A stretch of 10,000 nucleotides of DNA from the NCBI RefSeq assembly GCF_020217025.1, contig NZ_JAIWOF010000155.1:1-10000 (forward strand), written 5' to 3'. Shown here piece after piece: positions 1-5,994 of the stretch. The notes beneath the pieces are model-generated. The model did no database searches, was not told the DNA's origin, and worked only from the letters and a program-made list of their open reading frames with translations. The position numbers and the translations under genes are program-made. The stretch's first letter is position 1. Every line of letters begins with the position of its first letter. This DNA is from Flavobacterium sp. (GTDB lineage Bacteria; Bacteroidota; Bacteroidia; Flavobacteriales; Flavobacteriaceae).

Positions 1-389
1 TGACAGTAGAGTTTGTAGAGCGGCGGCGCGTGAGAATCGCAATAAAAAGCCACTTCATTTGAAACGAAATTTTCTGATTCAAATGCAACGAAATTAGGCT
101 TCCAATCAGCAACAAAAACTGCTTGTTCTAAATCTAATTGAAGGGTTTTAACCAATATATCATCGGTCTTTTTTTCAACTTTGATTAATTTGTTAGAACA
201 ACAAGAATCGTGTGAATCTTCTTTTGCACAACATGATTTCACCTCCTCAACACAAGGTTCGTCTTCTTGATATTGAAAAGAAACCGATGCAATTTCATCT
301 TTACAATAATGCACAGCAAAACTCAACCCTAAATTGGCAAGCAATACTAAGGAAGCTAAAACGATACTTATGTGTTTTCTGAAATTCAT
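1..389 (-). CDS. HYC_CC_PP-type small secreted Cys-rich protein (3' end outside window)
   Basis: My own reading of the minus strand gives 129 complete codons from an ATG at 389, open to the window edge. Residues 1-25 look like a signal peptide: a charged start (MNFRKH), then a hydrophobic core ending near LSFA. It is followed by HYC (27-29), two CC pairs (53-54 and 63-64) in a Cys/His/Asp-rich segment, and near the C-terminus CDSHAPPLYKLYC (117-129). These are the marks after which the Bacteroidota HYC_CC_PP family is named. Only a few residues are probably missing. The family's function is not established. As I recall, such genes often precede TonB-dependent receptor genes, which here would lie to the left of the window. 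The Cys/His content suggests metal handling in the periplasm, which is inference. It lies 46 bases beyond the beta-CASP gene but has its own promoter box. Confidence 0.82.
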   Translation of the reverse strand, partial: MNFRKHISIVLASLVLLANLGLSFAVHYCKDEIASVSFQYQEDEPCVEEVKSCCAKEDSHDSCCSNKLIKVEKKTDDILVKTLQLDLEQAVFVADWKPNFVAFESENFVSNEVAFYCDSHAPPLYKLYC

Positions 390-394
390 CGGAA

Positions 395-402
395 CAAAAG
401 TA
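395..402 (-). promoter_or_regulatory. -7 box of the HYC_CC_PP gene
   Basis: TACTTTTG on the minus strand is a perfect TAnnTTTG, the Bacteroidota primary-sigma -7 element. Only five bases (TTCCG) separate it from the ATG at 389, so transcription would begin at or next to the start codon and give a leaderless or nearly leaderless mRNA. No clear TTG -33 element stands at the usual spacing. Confidence 0.5.
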
Positions 403-435
403 GGAAATTGAATTTTAATTTGCGTTAACTTTATT

Positions 436-1791
436 CTAAATTTCAATGACTTGTCCTAAAAATGGCACTTGAGCATCAAAACCAAATTGTTCTTGTACTT
501 TTAAACGCAACTCATCCGCAGCTTCATTTTCACCATGAACCAAGAATACTTTTTTAGGTTTCGTTTCCAATTCGGATAACCAATTCAGTAAATCTTTTTG
601 GTCGCCATGTGCAGATAAACTTTCGATTAAAAGAATATTGGCTACAACGGGATAATAATTTCCATAAATTTTGATTTCTTGAGCGCCTTCTAATAATTTT
701 CTTCCGCGAGTTCCTTCTGCTTGATAGCCTACTAATATAACTGTCGTTTCAGGTTTATCGATTAATCGTTCTAAATATGATAGAACTCTTCCTCCTGTAA
801 TCATGCCACTTGCTGCGATGACTACTTTTGGTTTTTTGTCGTAAACGGCATTCATACTATCTTTGTAATCGGAAATTAGCGTAAAAACTTTGCACATTTC
901 GTCGCAATCTTCAAAAGAAAGTTTGTGCCAAGTGTTATTGTCTTTAAAAACATCTAAAACGCTAATTCCCATTGGTGTATCAATGATATAAGGAATATCT
1001 GGAAGACGTTCTTCTTTTTTCAATTGCCAAATCAAATACATCATGGTTTGCACGCGTTCCACTGCAAAACTTGGAATTATAACGGTTCCGCCTTTGTTGA
1101 ATGTATTGTTGATAATGGTTTCCAATTCAAATAAAGCATCGGTTTCTGGATGAAGGCGATTTCCATAGGTACTTTCTAAGAAAACATAATCTGCTTTTTT
1201 CGGTTTTTGAGGCGGAAACATAAGTACATCATCATCTTGCCCAATATCGCCTGAAAAAACCAAAACTTTTCCATCAATCGTTAATTCAATCGAACAAGCG
1301 CCTAAAATATGACTTGCATAAAAGAATTTAAACGAAATATCATCATCCAATTTTACGTCCAAATCTTTATCCACCACTCGAAACTTCGGAATTACAGCAT
1401 CTACTTCAGACTCTGTATATAAAGGTTCGGCTGGATCGTGTTTTGAAAAATGCTCTTCATTGGCTCTCTTTGCTTCTTCTTCTTGAATTTTTGCACTATC
1501 ATACAAAATCAATCGTGAAATTTCTTTTGTAGGTCGGGTACAGAAAATTTTTCCATTGAAACCTTCGTTAACCAATTTAGGTAACCAACCACAATGATCC
1601 AAATGGCCATGCGTAAAAATTACAAAATCAATTGTTTCAGGTAAAATGGAAAGTGGCTCCCGATTTAATTCACGCAATGATTTTATGCCTTGAAACATGC
1701 CACAATCAATCAGAATTCGAAGATTATTGTGTTCGATTAACGTTTTTGAACCTGTTACGGTTCCAGCTCCGCCTAAAAAATGAATTTTCAT
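436..1791 (-). CDS. MBL-fold beta-CASP metallo-hydrolase (RNase J/CPSF73-like ribonuclease family)
   Basis: This 451-residue protein has a complete metallo-beta-lactamase/beta-CASP/RMMBL architecture. The zinc-binding motif HGHLDH is at 61-66, with further metal ligands at H161 (ASHILGA) and D182 (FSGDIG). The beta-CASP part begins at ESTYG (206-210) and includes PSFAVERVQ (240-248) and AASGMITGGR (325-334). C-terminal motifs are SAHGD (H394) and VHGE (H418). All expected catalytic ligands are present, so a zinc-dependent nuclease acting on RNA is likely, as for other cytosolic members of this family; the substrate is not known. The ATG at 1791 is well placed, 11 bases after the stop of the upstream ATP-cone nuclease gene. 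The two are therefore probably co-transcribed. No Shine-Dalgarno sequence is visible, which is normal for this phylum. Confidence 0.9.
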   Translation of the reverse strand: MKIHFLGGAGTVTGSKTLIEHNNLRILIDCGMFQGIKSLRELNREPLSILPETIDFVIFTHGHLDHCGWLPKLVNEGFNGKIFCTRPTKEISRLILYDSAKIQEEEAKRANEEHFSKHDPAEPLYTESEVDAVIPKFRVVDKDLDVKLDDDISFKFFYASHILGACSIELTIDGKVLVFSGDIGQDDDVLMFPPQKPKKADYVFLESTYGNRLHPETDALFELETIINNTFNKGGTVIIPSFAVERVQTMMYLIWQLKKEERLPDIPYIIDTPMGISVLDVFKDNNTWHKLSFEDCDEMCKVFTLISDYKDSMNAVYDKKPKVVIAASGMITGGRVLSYLERLIDKPETTVILVGYQAEGTRGRKLLEGAQEIKIYGNYYPVVANILLIESLSAHGDQKDLLNWLSELETKPKKVFLVHGENEAADELRLKVQEQFGFDAQVPFLGQVIEI

Positions 1792-1802
1792 GATTTTTGC
1801 TT

Positions 1803-2627
1803 TTAATTGTTTAATTGATTGGCTTCTTTAAGTACATTTTTAATCCGATTGTGACTTAACTCGATGGTTTTTAAATAATCGGGATGTAGCACCAAATCTT
1901 TGATGGTGATACAATCTAAAATAAGTAATTGATCTTTTTCTGCCTTAGTTAAAGTAGTCAAACAAGTTACGGGATATACTCTGTATTTATCTACCAATTC
2001 TTTGATGCCATTTTTTTGAGGATAATCCCAACTCAACATATTTAAACCTGAACATTCTCCAAATTGAATTGCATCAGTGGTAAACTTGTTATTGGTTACA
2101 ATGATGCATTTTGAAATATTTCGCTTAGCCGAAAACAAGTCGTATTTTCTATCTTTCACATCATTAAATCGAGACAAAATATACATCGGCACTTTTACAT
2201 CACTTTTTGCATCTTGACCAGAGTGGAATTTGCATTCAATCATAGAAAGCACATCGTTTTTGAGAAGCAAAATATCGATTTCATGTGATATACATTTTCC
2301 GTTTAATGTAACACTAACTTTCGTTTTAAAACCTTGTTCTTGCATTACTTTTGCAATGAACTTTTCAAAGAAAAATCCGGCCGGACCAAGTCCTAACAAA
2401 GCGGTTCTTAGATTGTAACGTGCGGCATGAACGTTAGAAATATTTTTTAATAATTGATAAGCACGCTTGTAGATTTTTTTTGAAGATATTCCTTCATACA
2501 TTTCGCTTTCAATTTCTTTAACGATGGTTTCCGCCATAGCTTGGTCGGCTCCCGATTTTCGAAGAGAATTGATCAGTTTTTGTTCGTCATAATGAACTAG
2601 CTCACCGGAATATTTAGTAACTTTCAT
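1803..2627 (-). CDS. ATP-cone domain fused to a PD-(D/E)XK (Mrr/RecB-like) nuclease domain
   Basis: The 274-residue protein starts with an ATP-cone (about 2-85), the nucleotide-binding module known from ribonucleotide reductases and NrdR. A restriction-endonuclease-like core follows: helix residue E88 (FFFEKF), D118 (HEIDILL) and E131-x-K133 (IECKF). This matches the E...D...ExK order of Mrr/RecB-type nucleases, so the active site looks intact. The last 50 residues (about 222-270) are helical and could be a small nucleic-acid-binding module, perhaps a helix-hairpin-helix. The family arrangement suggests a nuclease whose activity responds to ATP/dATP; the target is unknown. The gene precedes the beta-CASP gene by 11 bases and follows the XrtF-associated gene by 33 bases, so it may share their transcript. 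A role in repair, defence or RNA quality control cannot be decided from the sequence. Confidence 0.82.
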   Translation of the reverse strand: MKVTKYSGELVHYDEQKLINSLRKSGADQAMAETIVKEIESEMYEGISSKKIYKRAYQLLKNISNVHAARYNLRTALLGLGPAGFFFEKFIAKVMQEQGFKTKVSVTLNGKCISHEIDILLLKNDVLSMIECKFHSGQDAKSDVKVPMYILSRFNDVKDRKYDLFSAKRNISKCIIVTNNKFTTDAIQFGECSGLNMLSWDYPQKNGIKELVDKYRVYPVTCLTTLTKAEKDQLLILDCITIKDLVLHPDYLKTIELSHNRIKNVLKEANQLNN

Positions 2628-2645
2628 TTCGCTATAAATAATACC

Positions 2646-2653
2646 TAAAGGTA
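2646..2653 (-). promoter_or_regulatory. possible weak -7 box for the ATP-cone/beta-CASP pair
   Basis: TACCTTTA on the minus strand matches TAnnTTTG at all but the last base and lies 18 bases before the ATG at 2627. There is no clear -33 TTG. It could give the nuclease pair a transcript separate from the exosortase genes, but it may be chance in AT-rich DNA. Confidence 0.25.
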
Positions 2654-2660
2654 CGAAAAT

Positions 2661-3104
2661 TTAGCGAGAAATTTGTTGATAATAAAAAGCTGGAATAAAA
2701 AGCACTAAAAACAAAGGTTGAATTAAAAATCGTCGGATGTAGAATAAAATCAAATAATCGGGTTGATCAGAAAAATAAAGCAGTCCAAAAAACAAAACCA
2801 TTAATACCACAAAAAATACACCATATAAAAGCATTGCGAATCGAACTAATGGTAATTGTTTGAATAATGAATAAAGGATTATCAATGAAAGTAATGTATT
2901 GATAAAATAACGAAAACACAAACCGAAAAACAATGGAATACTCTCGAAACTTGGCAATGATTTATTTTGGTATTCTGATTTAAAGAAGGCTAAAAAAGGA
3001 TCATAGAACAATTGATTTTCAAAAGCACGAACAAATATTAATCCCAAAAGAGCGATTACAAGCACTAAGATTCGAAACTTATGTTTAAATAGTTTTTTTA
3101 ACAT
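2661..3104 (-). CDS. exosortase F system-associated membrane protein
   Basis: This 147-residue, very hydrophobic protein has about four membrane segments (roughly 10-26, 60-80, 87-111 and 118-142). The polar patch after helix 1 (VRAFEN, FYDPFL, FFKSEY at 25-45), the RYFINT stretch (65-70) and the end IRRFLIQPLF...FIPAFYYQ (123-143) are the features I associate with the flavobacterial family always found beside XrtF. Its start lies inside the end of xrtF (20-base overlap), so translation of the two is probably coupled. Its biochemical role is unknown; an accessory membrane partner of the XrtF peptidase/transpeptidase is the natural inference. It has no signal for surface sorting of its own. 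Confidence 0.82.
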   Translation of the reverse strand: MLKKLFKHKFRILVLVIALLGLIFVRAFENQLFYDPFLAFFKSEYQNKSLPSFESIPLFFGLCFRYFINTLLSLIILYSLFKQLPLVRFAMLLYGVFFVVLMVLFFGLLYFSDQPDYLILFYIRRFLIQPLFLVLFIPAFYYQQISR

Positions 3105-3636
3105 AACCTGAAAATTTAGTTACCCACATAATCCATAAAACAAAAACTACTCCGTAAATGAAAAGCGGGAAAAAAGTCCCATGTAATAACGCTTCTTGTT
3201 CCGGAAAATAATACAATGAAAAAGATAAAACAGCTATCCTTACAATATTTAAAAGATGAATAAGTACAATTCCAAACAAAATAAACAATCCTGTTTTCTT
3301 CCATTGTAATGAAAATGCAAAAACAAACGACGCAAATAAAATCATTACACTTATCGCATTGCAACCTTCTACAATCCGAGCTACATATTTGGAATGAAAA
3401 AGCATTTTAATTGCAGGTTCTTTTCTATGCTGCTCTAATTCTACGTTTGAATCAAATAACAACATGAATTGTTTGGTTTGAAAAGCAACCGTTTTAGTTA
3501 TACCATCAACTTCATTTTGTTGCAAATCAAATTGACTCAAATACAATTTGTAAATGAAGATAAAAACGACATAAAACAAGATAAACTTTAATAGAAAAGT
3601 AAAAAAATGTCGGTACTGATTAAAAATATTTTTCAA
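3085..3636 (-). CDS. xrtF: exosortase family protein XrtF (TTG start proposed)
   Basis: An integral membrane cysteine peptidase/transpeptidase of the exosortase/archaeosortase family, expected in the inner membrane. Counting from the proposed TTG, the conserved triad is C92 (VEGCNAIS), R133 (NIVRIAVLS) and H152 (LLHGTFFP). The first membrane helix is about 14-33, and several more lie at about 96-172. The longest open frame would begin at an ATG at 3747, but that codon lies inside the divergent GAF gene and beyond the promoter box at 3652-3659, so it is not credible. The TTG at 3636 gives 183 residues, near the usual family length, with a 15-base leader after that box. The next in-frame ATG would remove the first helix. 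The gene overlaps its partner membrane gene. No protein with an exosortase-type C-terminal signal is seen in the window. Confidence 0.85.
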   Translation of the reverse strand: MKNIFNQYRHFFTFLLKFILFYVVFIFIYKLYLSQFDLQQNEVDGITKTVAFQTKQFMLLFDSNVELEQHRKEPAIKMLFHSKYVARIVEGCNAISVMILFASFVFAFSLQWKKTGLFILFGIVLIHLLNIVRIAVLSFSLYYFPEQEALLHGTFFPLFIYGVVFVLWIMWVTKFSGYVKKTI

Positions 3637-3651
3637 ACATATTATTTTTAA

Positions 3652-3659
3652 CAAAAATA
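3652..3659 (-). promoter_or_regulatory. -7 box of xrtF
   Basis: TATTTTTG on the minus strand fits TAnnTTTG and leaves 15 bases to the proposed TTG start, much like the 16 bases between box and ATG in the divergent GAF gene. No clear -33 TTG is visible. A second fit, TATGTTTG, overlaps the TTG itself and is too close to the start to serve. Confidence 0.4.
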
Positions 3660-3685
3660 TAGATTTTTTAATAGTGCGGAATAAA

Positions 3686-3693
3686 TACTTTTG
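3686..3693 (+). promoter_or_regulatory. -7 box of the GAF gene
   Basis: TACTTTTG is a perfect TAnnTTTG, 16 bases before the ATG at 3710. It diverges from the xrtF box only 26 bases away, so the two promoters must overlap on the DNA. No TTG is found at the -33 position. Confidence 0.55.
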
Positions 3694-3709
3694 CAAAAAA
3701 AATACAACT

Positions 3710-4165
3710 ATGACATTTGAAGAATTAAAACCAATTGTTTCGAGCATTATTGAAAAAGAAAATGTTACTCGCGATGAAAAACTAAAAGAAATTTGCCAAT
3801 TATTAAGTGAGAACGTAAGTTATTATGATTGGGTAGGATTTTATTTCGCGAATCACGAAGCTAGAACTTTACATTTAGGTCCGTATGTTGGAGCTGAAAC
3901 TGACCATACTGTAATTCCATTTGGAAAAGGAATTTGCGGACAAGTAGCCGAATCGAATGCTAATTTTGTAGTTCCTGATGTAAAAGCACAAGATAATTAC
4001 ATTGCTTGTAGTTTTACTGTGAAATCAGAGATTGTAGTTCCATTATTCGTTAACGGAATTAATATTGGACAAATTGATATCGATTCTCACGTTATAGACC
4101 CTTTCTCAGAAGCTGACGAACGCTTTTTAGAGTTTGTAAATGAACAAGTTGCAAAATTATTTTAA
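3710..4165 (+). CDS. GAF-domain protein of the free-methionine-(R)-sulfoxide reductase (fRMsr/MsrC) family
   Basis: A single-GAF protein of 151 residues. An in-frame ATG at 3674 exists, but it lies upstream of the -7 box, so I take the ATG at 3710. Family marks are YYDWVGFY (38-45), LGPYVG (56-61), GKGICG (C76), YIAC (C100), SEIVVPL (E107) and GQIDIDS (D123, D125). E107, D123 and D125 match the residues that bind methionine sulfoxide in characterised fRMsr enzymes. C76 and C100 match E. coli C94 and C118, the latter being the reacting cysteine. The place of E. coli C84, the usual resolving cysteine, is held by H66. It may still reduce free Met-(R)-O by another recycling route (for example a C76-C100 disulfide), or it may only sense it. 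It is cytosolic, as no signal peptide is seen. Confidence 0.85.
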   Translation: MTFEELKPIVSSIIEKENVTRDEKLKEICQLLSENVSYYDWVGFYFANHEARTLHLGPYVGAETDHTVIPFGKGICGQVAESNANFVVPDVKAQDNYIACSFTVKSEIVVPLFVNGINIGQIDIDSHVIDPFSEADERFLEFVNEQVAKLF

Positions 4166-4193
4166 GTAACAAATAATCTTTAACTCTTTTTTA

Positions 4194-4201
4194 TACATTT
4201 G
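4194..4201 (+). promoter_or_regulatory. -7 box of the antiporter gene
   Basis: TACATTTG, a perfect TAnnTTTG, lies 33 bases before the ATG at 4235 in the 69-base gap after the GAF gene. No terminator hairpin was found in that gap, so some read-through from the GAF gene is possible. Confidence 0.5.
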
Positions 4202-4234
4202 TCGTGATTATAACTAACACGACTCTGGCTATTT

Positions 4235-5467
4235 ATGGAATTTAATGTCCCAAGTTTAGAACTCCCTTTTTTTGCTAATTTATTGCTATTATTAGTTTTA
4301 GCACGTTTTTTTGGCGAAATTATGGAGCGTTTTAAACAACCTGCTATGATTGGAGAAATTTTAGCTGGTGTATTATTAGGACCTACGATTTTAAATTTCA
4401 TACATCGTACCGAAGAATTAAAAGTAATTTCTGAGTTGGGAGTTTTCTTATTGGTCATTATTGCAGGTTTAGAAATTAATTTGGATGAAATTGTGAAATC
4501 AATGAAAGGTCGAAATATTGTGATTTCACTTTTAGCCTTTTTTGTTCCAATTGTTTCAGGTTTTTTTGTGGGAAGATATTTTGAATTAGATGTAATGTCA
4601 ACGATATTCATAGGATTATGTGTTGCCATTACCGCTTTACCTGTTAGTATTCGAATTTTGATGGATTTAGGTAAACTAAATTCTCCAGTAGGACAAAAAA
4701 TTATTTCGGTAGCCATTTTTGATGATGTAATTGCGTTAACAATTTTAGGTATTTTATTAGATATTAAAGATGTTGAGCAAACATTTGCTAACATAACTCA
4801 TGCAACTTTATTAACGCTTTTAAAACTGAGTTGTTTCTTAATTTTAGTAATTGCCACCTATCGTGTTATCCGAAATGTATCAAGAGAAGAAAATTTAATA
4901 GAAAACAAACTAAACAAGATACTTTCGCTATTAAAAGGAAAAGAATCGCTTTTTGCAGTATTCTTTGTGTTCATTCTAATCTTTGCCACTATTACCGAAA
5001 GTATTGGATTGCATTTTATAATTGGAGCCTTTTTTGCTTCGATGCTAATTTCAAAAGAATTAGTTGGCGAAAAACATTTAAACACGTTTCACAACACGAC
5101 TAATAGTATGGCAATGGGGTTTTTAGCTCCCATCTTTTTTGCGGGAATTGGATTAGAATTTCAATTTTCATCCATTCAAAATTATCCGTTGTTATTTGCC
5201 ATCATTGCCGTTTCATTCTTTTCAAAAATAATAGGTGGATATGTTGGTGGTCGCTTTGCGCGATTAGATCATAAAATTTCGCTTGCATTAGGTTTTGGAT
5301 TAAATGCCAGAGGGATTATGGAGTTAGTAATTGCAAACATTGCTTACAAGGCTGGAATTATCAATACCGAAATCTTTTCGATGTTAGTAATTATGGGACT
5401 TATTACCACATTGGCTACTCCATTTTTATTAAAAAGGGCGTTCAAATCGATTGATAAAATTGCTTAA
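4235..5467 (+). CDS. CPA2-family cation:proton antiporter (KefB/NapA-like membrane domain)
   Basis: A 410-residue inner-membrane protein with about 12-13 hydrophobic segments. It opens with the typical QPAMIGEILAGVLLGP (35-50). Next are a proline-broken helix TALPVSIRIL (133-142), the paired acidic residues D163-D164 (IFDDVIALTIL) expected to bind the transported cation and protons, and late in the protein NARGIMELVIAN (357-368) with R359. This matches the core of electrogenic or KefB-like CPA2 exchangers, which swap Na+ or K+ for H+. It ends right after the last membrane helix. Unlike KefB/KefC it has no cytosolic TrkA_N/RCK domain, so gating by NAD(H) or glutathione adducts is not expected from this chain. 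The ion cannot be told from the sequence. The start at 4235 fits the box at 4194. Confidence 0.88.
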   Translation: MEFNVPSLELPFFANLLLLLVLARFFGEIMERFKQPAMIGEILAGVLLGPTILNFIHRTEELKVISELGVFLLVIIAGLEINLDEIVKSMKGRNIVISLLAFFVPIVSGFFVGRYFELDVMSTIFIGLCVAITALPVSIRILMDLGKLNSPVGQKIISVAIFDDVIALTILGILLDIKDVEQTFANITHATLLTLLKLSCFLILVIATYRVIRNVSREENLIENKLNKILSLLKGKESLFAVFFVFILIFATITESIGLHFIIGAFFASMLISKELVGEKHLNTFHNTTNSMAMGFLAPIFFAGIGLEFQFSSIQNYPLLFAIIAVSFFSKIIGGYVGGRFARLDHKISLALGFGLNARGIMELVIANIAYKAGIINTEIFSMLVIMGLITTLATPFLLKRAFKSIDKIA

Positions 5468-5524
5468 GTTTTGAATTTGGAAAAAATAATTCCTGATTTA
5501 TAATTCATAATTCACAATTATTTC

Positions 5525-5532
5525 TATCTTTG
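5525..5532 (+). promoter_or_regulatory. -7 box of rpsO
   Basis: TATCTTTG, a perfect TAnnTTTG followed by the GCACCC often seen at flavobacterial starts, leaves a leader of about 50 bases before the S15 ATG. Just upstream, TAATTCA is repeated in tandem (5501-5514) and followed by CAATTA, a common AT-rich intergenic pattern. No -33 TTG is found. Confidence 0.6.
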
Positions 5533-5588
5533 CACCCGAATTGCAACCATACAATTCATACATAAAAATCATTTAAAATAATATTGGC

Positions 5589-5858
5589 ATGTACTTGACA
5601 AAAGAAACTAAAGCTGAAATCTTCGCTAAACACGGAGGAAAAGCTGAAAACACTGGATCTGCTGAAGGGCAAATCGCATTATTTACATTTAGAATTTCTC
5701 ACTTAACTGAGCACTTGAAAAAAAATCGTCATGATTTTAACACGGAGCGTTCGTTAGTACTTTTAGTAGGTAAAAGAAGAAGTCTTCTTGACTACTTAAA
5801 AAAGAAAGATATCAACAGATATCGTGAGATTATTAAAGAATTAGGTATTAGAAAATAA
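5589..5858 (+). CDS. rpsO: 30S ribosomal protein S15 (uS15)
   Basis: An 89-residue protein of standard length that binds the central domain of 16S rRNA and helps assemble the 30S platform. Recognisable parts are NTGSAEGQIALFTFRISHL (21-39), the basic loop with H/D near 47-49, and KRRSLLDYLKKKD (62-74), with the end YREIIKELGIRK typical of the family. It lies upstream of pnp, a pairing conserved across bacteria, but here a terminator separates the two. No Shine-Dalgarno sequence precedes the ATG. In E. coli S15 represses its own mRNA through a pseudoknot; I cannot see an equivalent structure in this leader. Confidence 0.97.
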   Translation: MYLTKETKAEIFAKHGGKAENTGSAEGQIALFTFRISHLTEHLKKNRHDFNTERSLVLLVGKRRSLLDYLKKKDINRYREIIKELGIRK

Positions 5859-5864
5859 TCAACT

Positions 5865-5887
5865 AAAGGGGCTTTGTGCCCCTTTTT
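5865..5887 (+). terminator. Rho-independent terminator after rpsO
   Basis: A perfect 8-bp stem, AAAGGGGC (5865-5872) with GCCCCTTT (5878-5885), closes a 5-base loop (TTTGT) and runs into a T tract. It starts six bases after the S15 stop. It should stop most rpsO transcripts and so partly uncouple pnp from rpsO. Confidence 0.9.
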
Positions 5888-5916
5888 GTTTTATTTATAT
5901 TGACAGAAAAAGTTTG
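5886..5916 (+). promoter_or_regulatory. candidate pnp promoter (TTG-N20-AAAGTTTG)
   Basis: TTG at 5886-5888, within the terminator T tract, and AAAGTTTG at 5909-5916 stand 20 bases apart, inside the 17-23 range known for flavobacterial promoters. The -7 box misses one base of TAnnTTTG. It would give a pnp leader of about 70 bases. The need for a separate promoter follows from the terminator upstream, but this particular assignment is weak. Confidence 0.35.
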
Positions 5917-5929
5917 GTTTTTCATTGGG

Positions 5930-5971
5930 TTACAAACAACTACACACACAACAACAACACAACTACCCATT
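5930..5971 (+). promoter_or_regulatory. G-free A/C-rich leader of pnp
   Basis: Forty-two bases with no G, mostly ACA/AAC repeats, precede the pnp start by 23 bases. Such RNA cannot form stable hairpins and stays single-stranded. It could help ribosome loading without a Shine-Dalgarno sequence, or be a site for autogenous control by PNPase, which binds unstructured RNA. Both are inference. Confidence 0.4.
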
Positions 5972-5994
5972 GTTTAATTAAGAATTAAAATTTT

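Noticed and set aside
2230..2418. Open frame of 62 codons on the plus strand
   Set aside because: Fully inside the ATP-cone nuclease gene on the other strand, with no family resemblance.
3674..3709. Upstream ATG for the GAF protein, adding 12 residues
   Set aside because: This ATG lies before the TACTTTTG box, so it would not be in the mRNA from that promoter; the added residues do not belong to the GAF fold.
3637..3747. Extended N-terminus of XrtF from the ATG at 3747
   Set aside because: It would run through the divergent GAF promoter and the first codons of the GAF gene and gives 37 extra residues not expected for the family; the TTG at 3636 fits the promoter box and length.
4180..4794. 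Open frame of 204 codons on the minus strand
   Set aside because: It lies opposite the antiporter gene, has low-complexity Lys/Ser/Ile/Thr-rich content, no recognisable domain and no promoter box; it is a shadow of a hydrophobic coding frame.
4831..5103. Open frames of 90 (plus) and 75 (minus, 4858-5085) codons
   Set aside because: Both lie inside the antiporter gene in other frames and show no domain or promoter signal.
5500..5521. ATAATT...AATTAT inverted repeat as a terminator of the antiporter gene
   Set aside because: The stem is only six A-T pairs with no T tract placed after it, and it overlaps the upstream part of the rpsO promoter; tandem TAATTCA words explain it better.
5932..5968. 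Repeated ACA/AAC units as a CRISPR or minisatellite
   Set aside because: There are no repeat-spacer units of CRISPR size; it is a single short A/C-rich tract in a leader.
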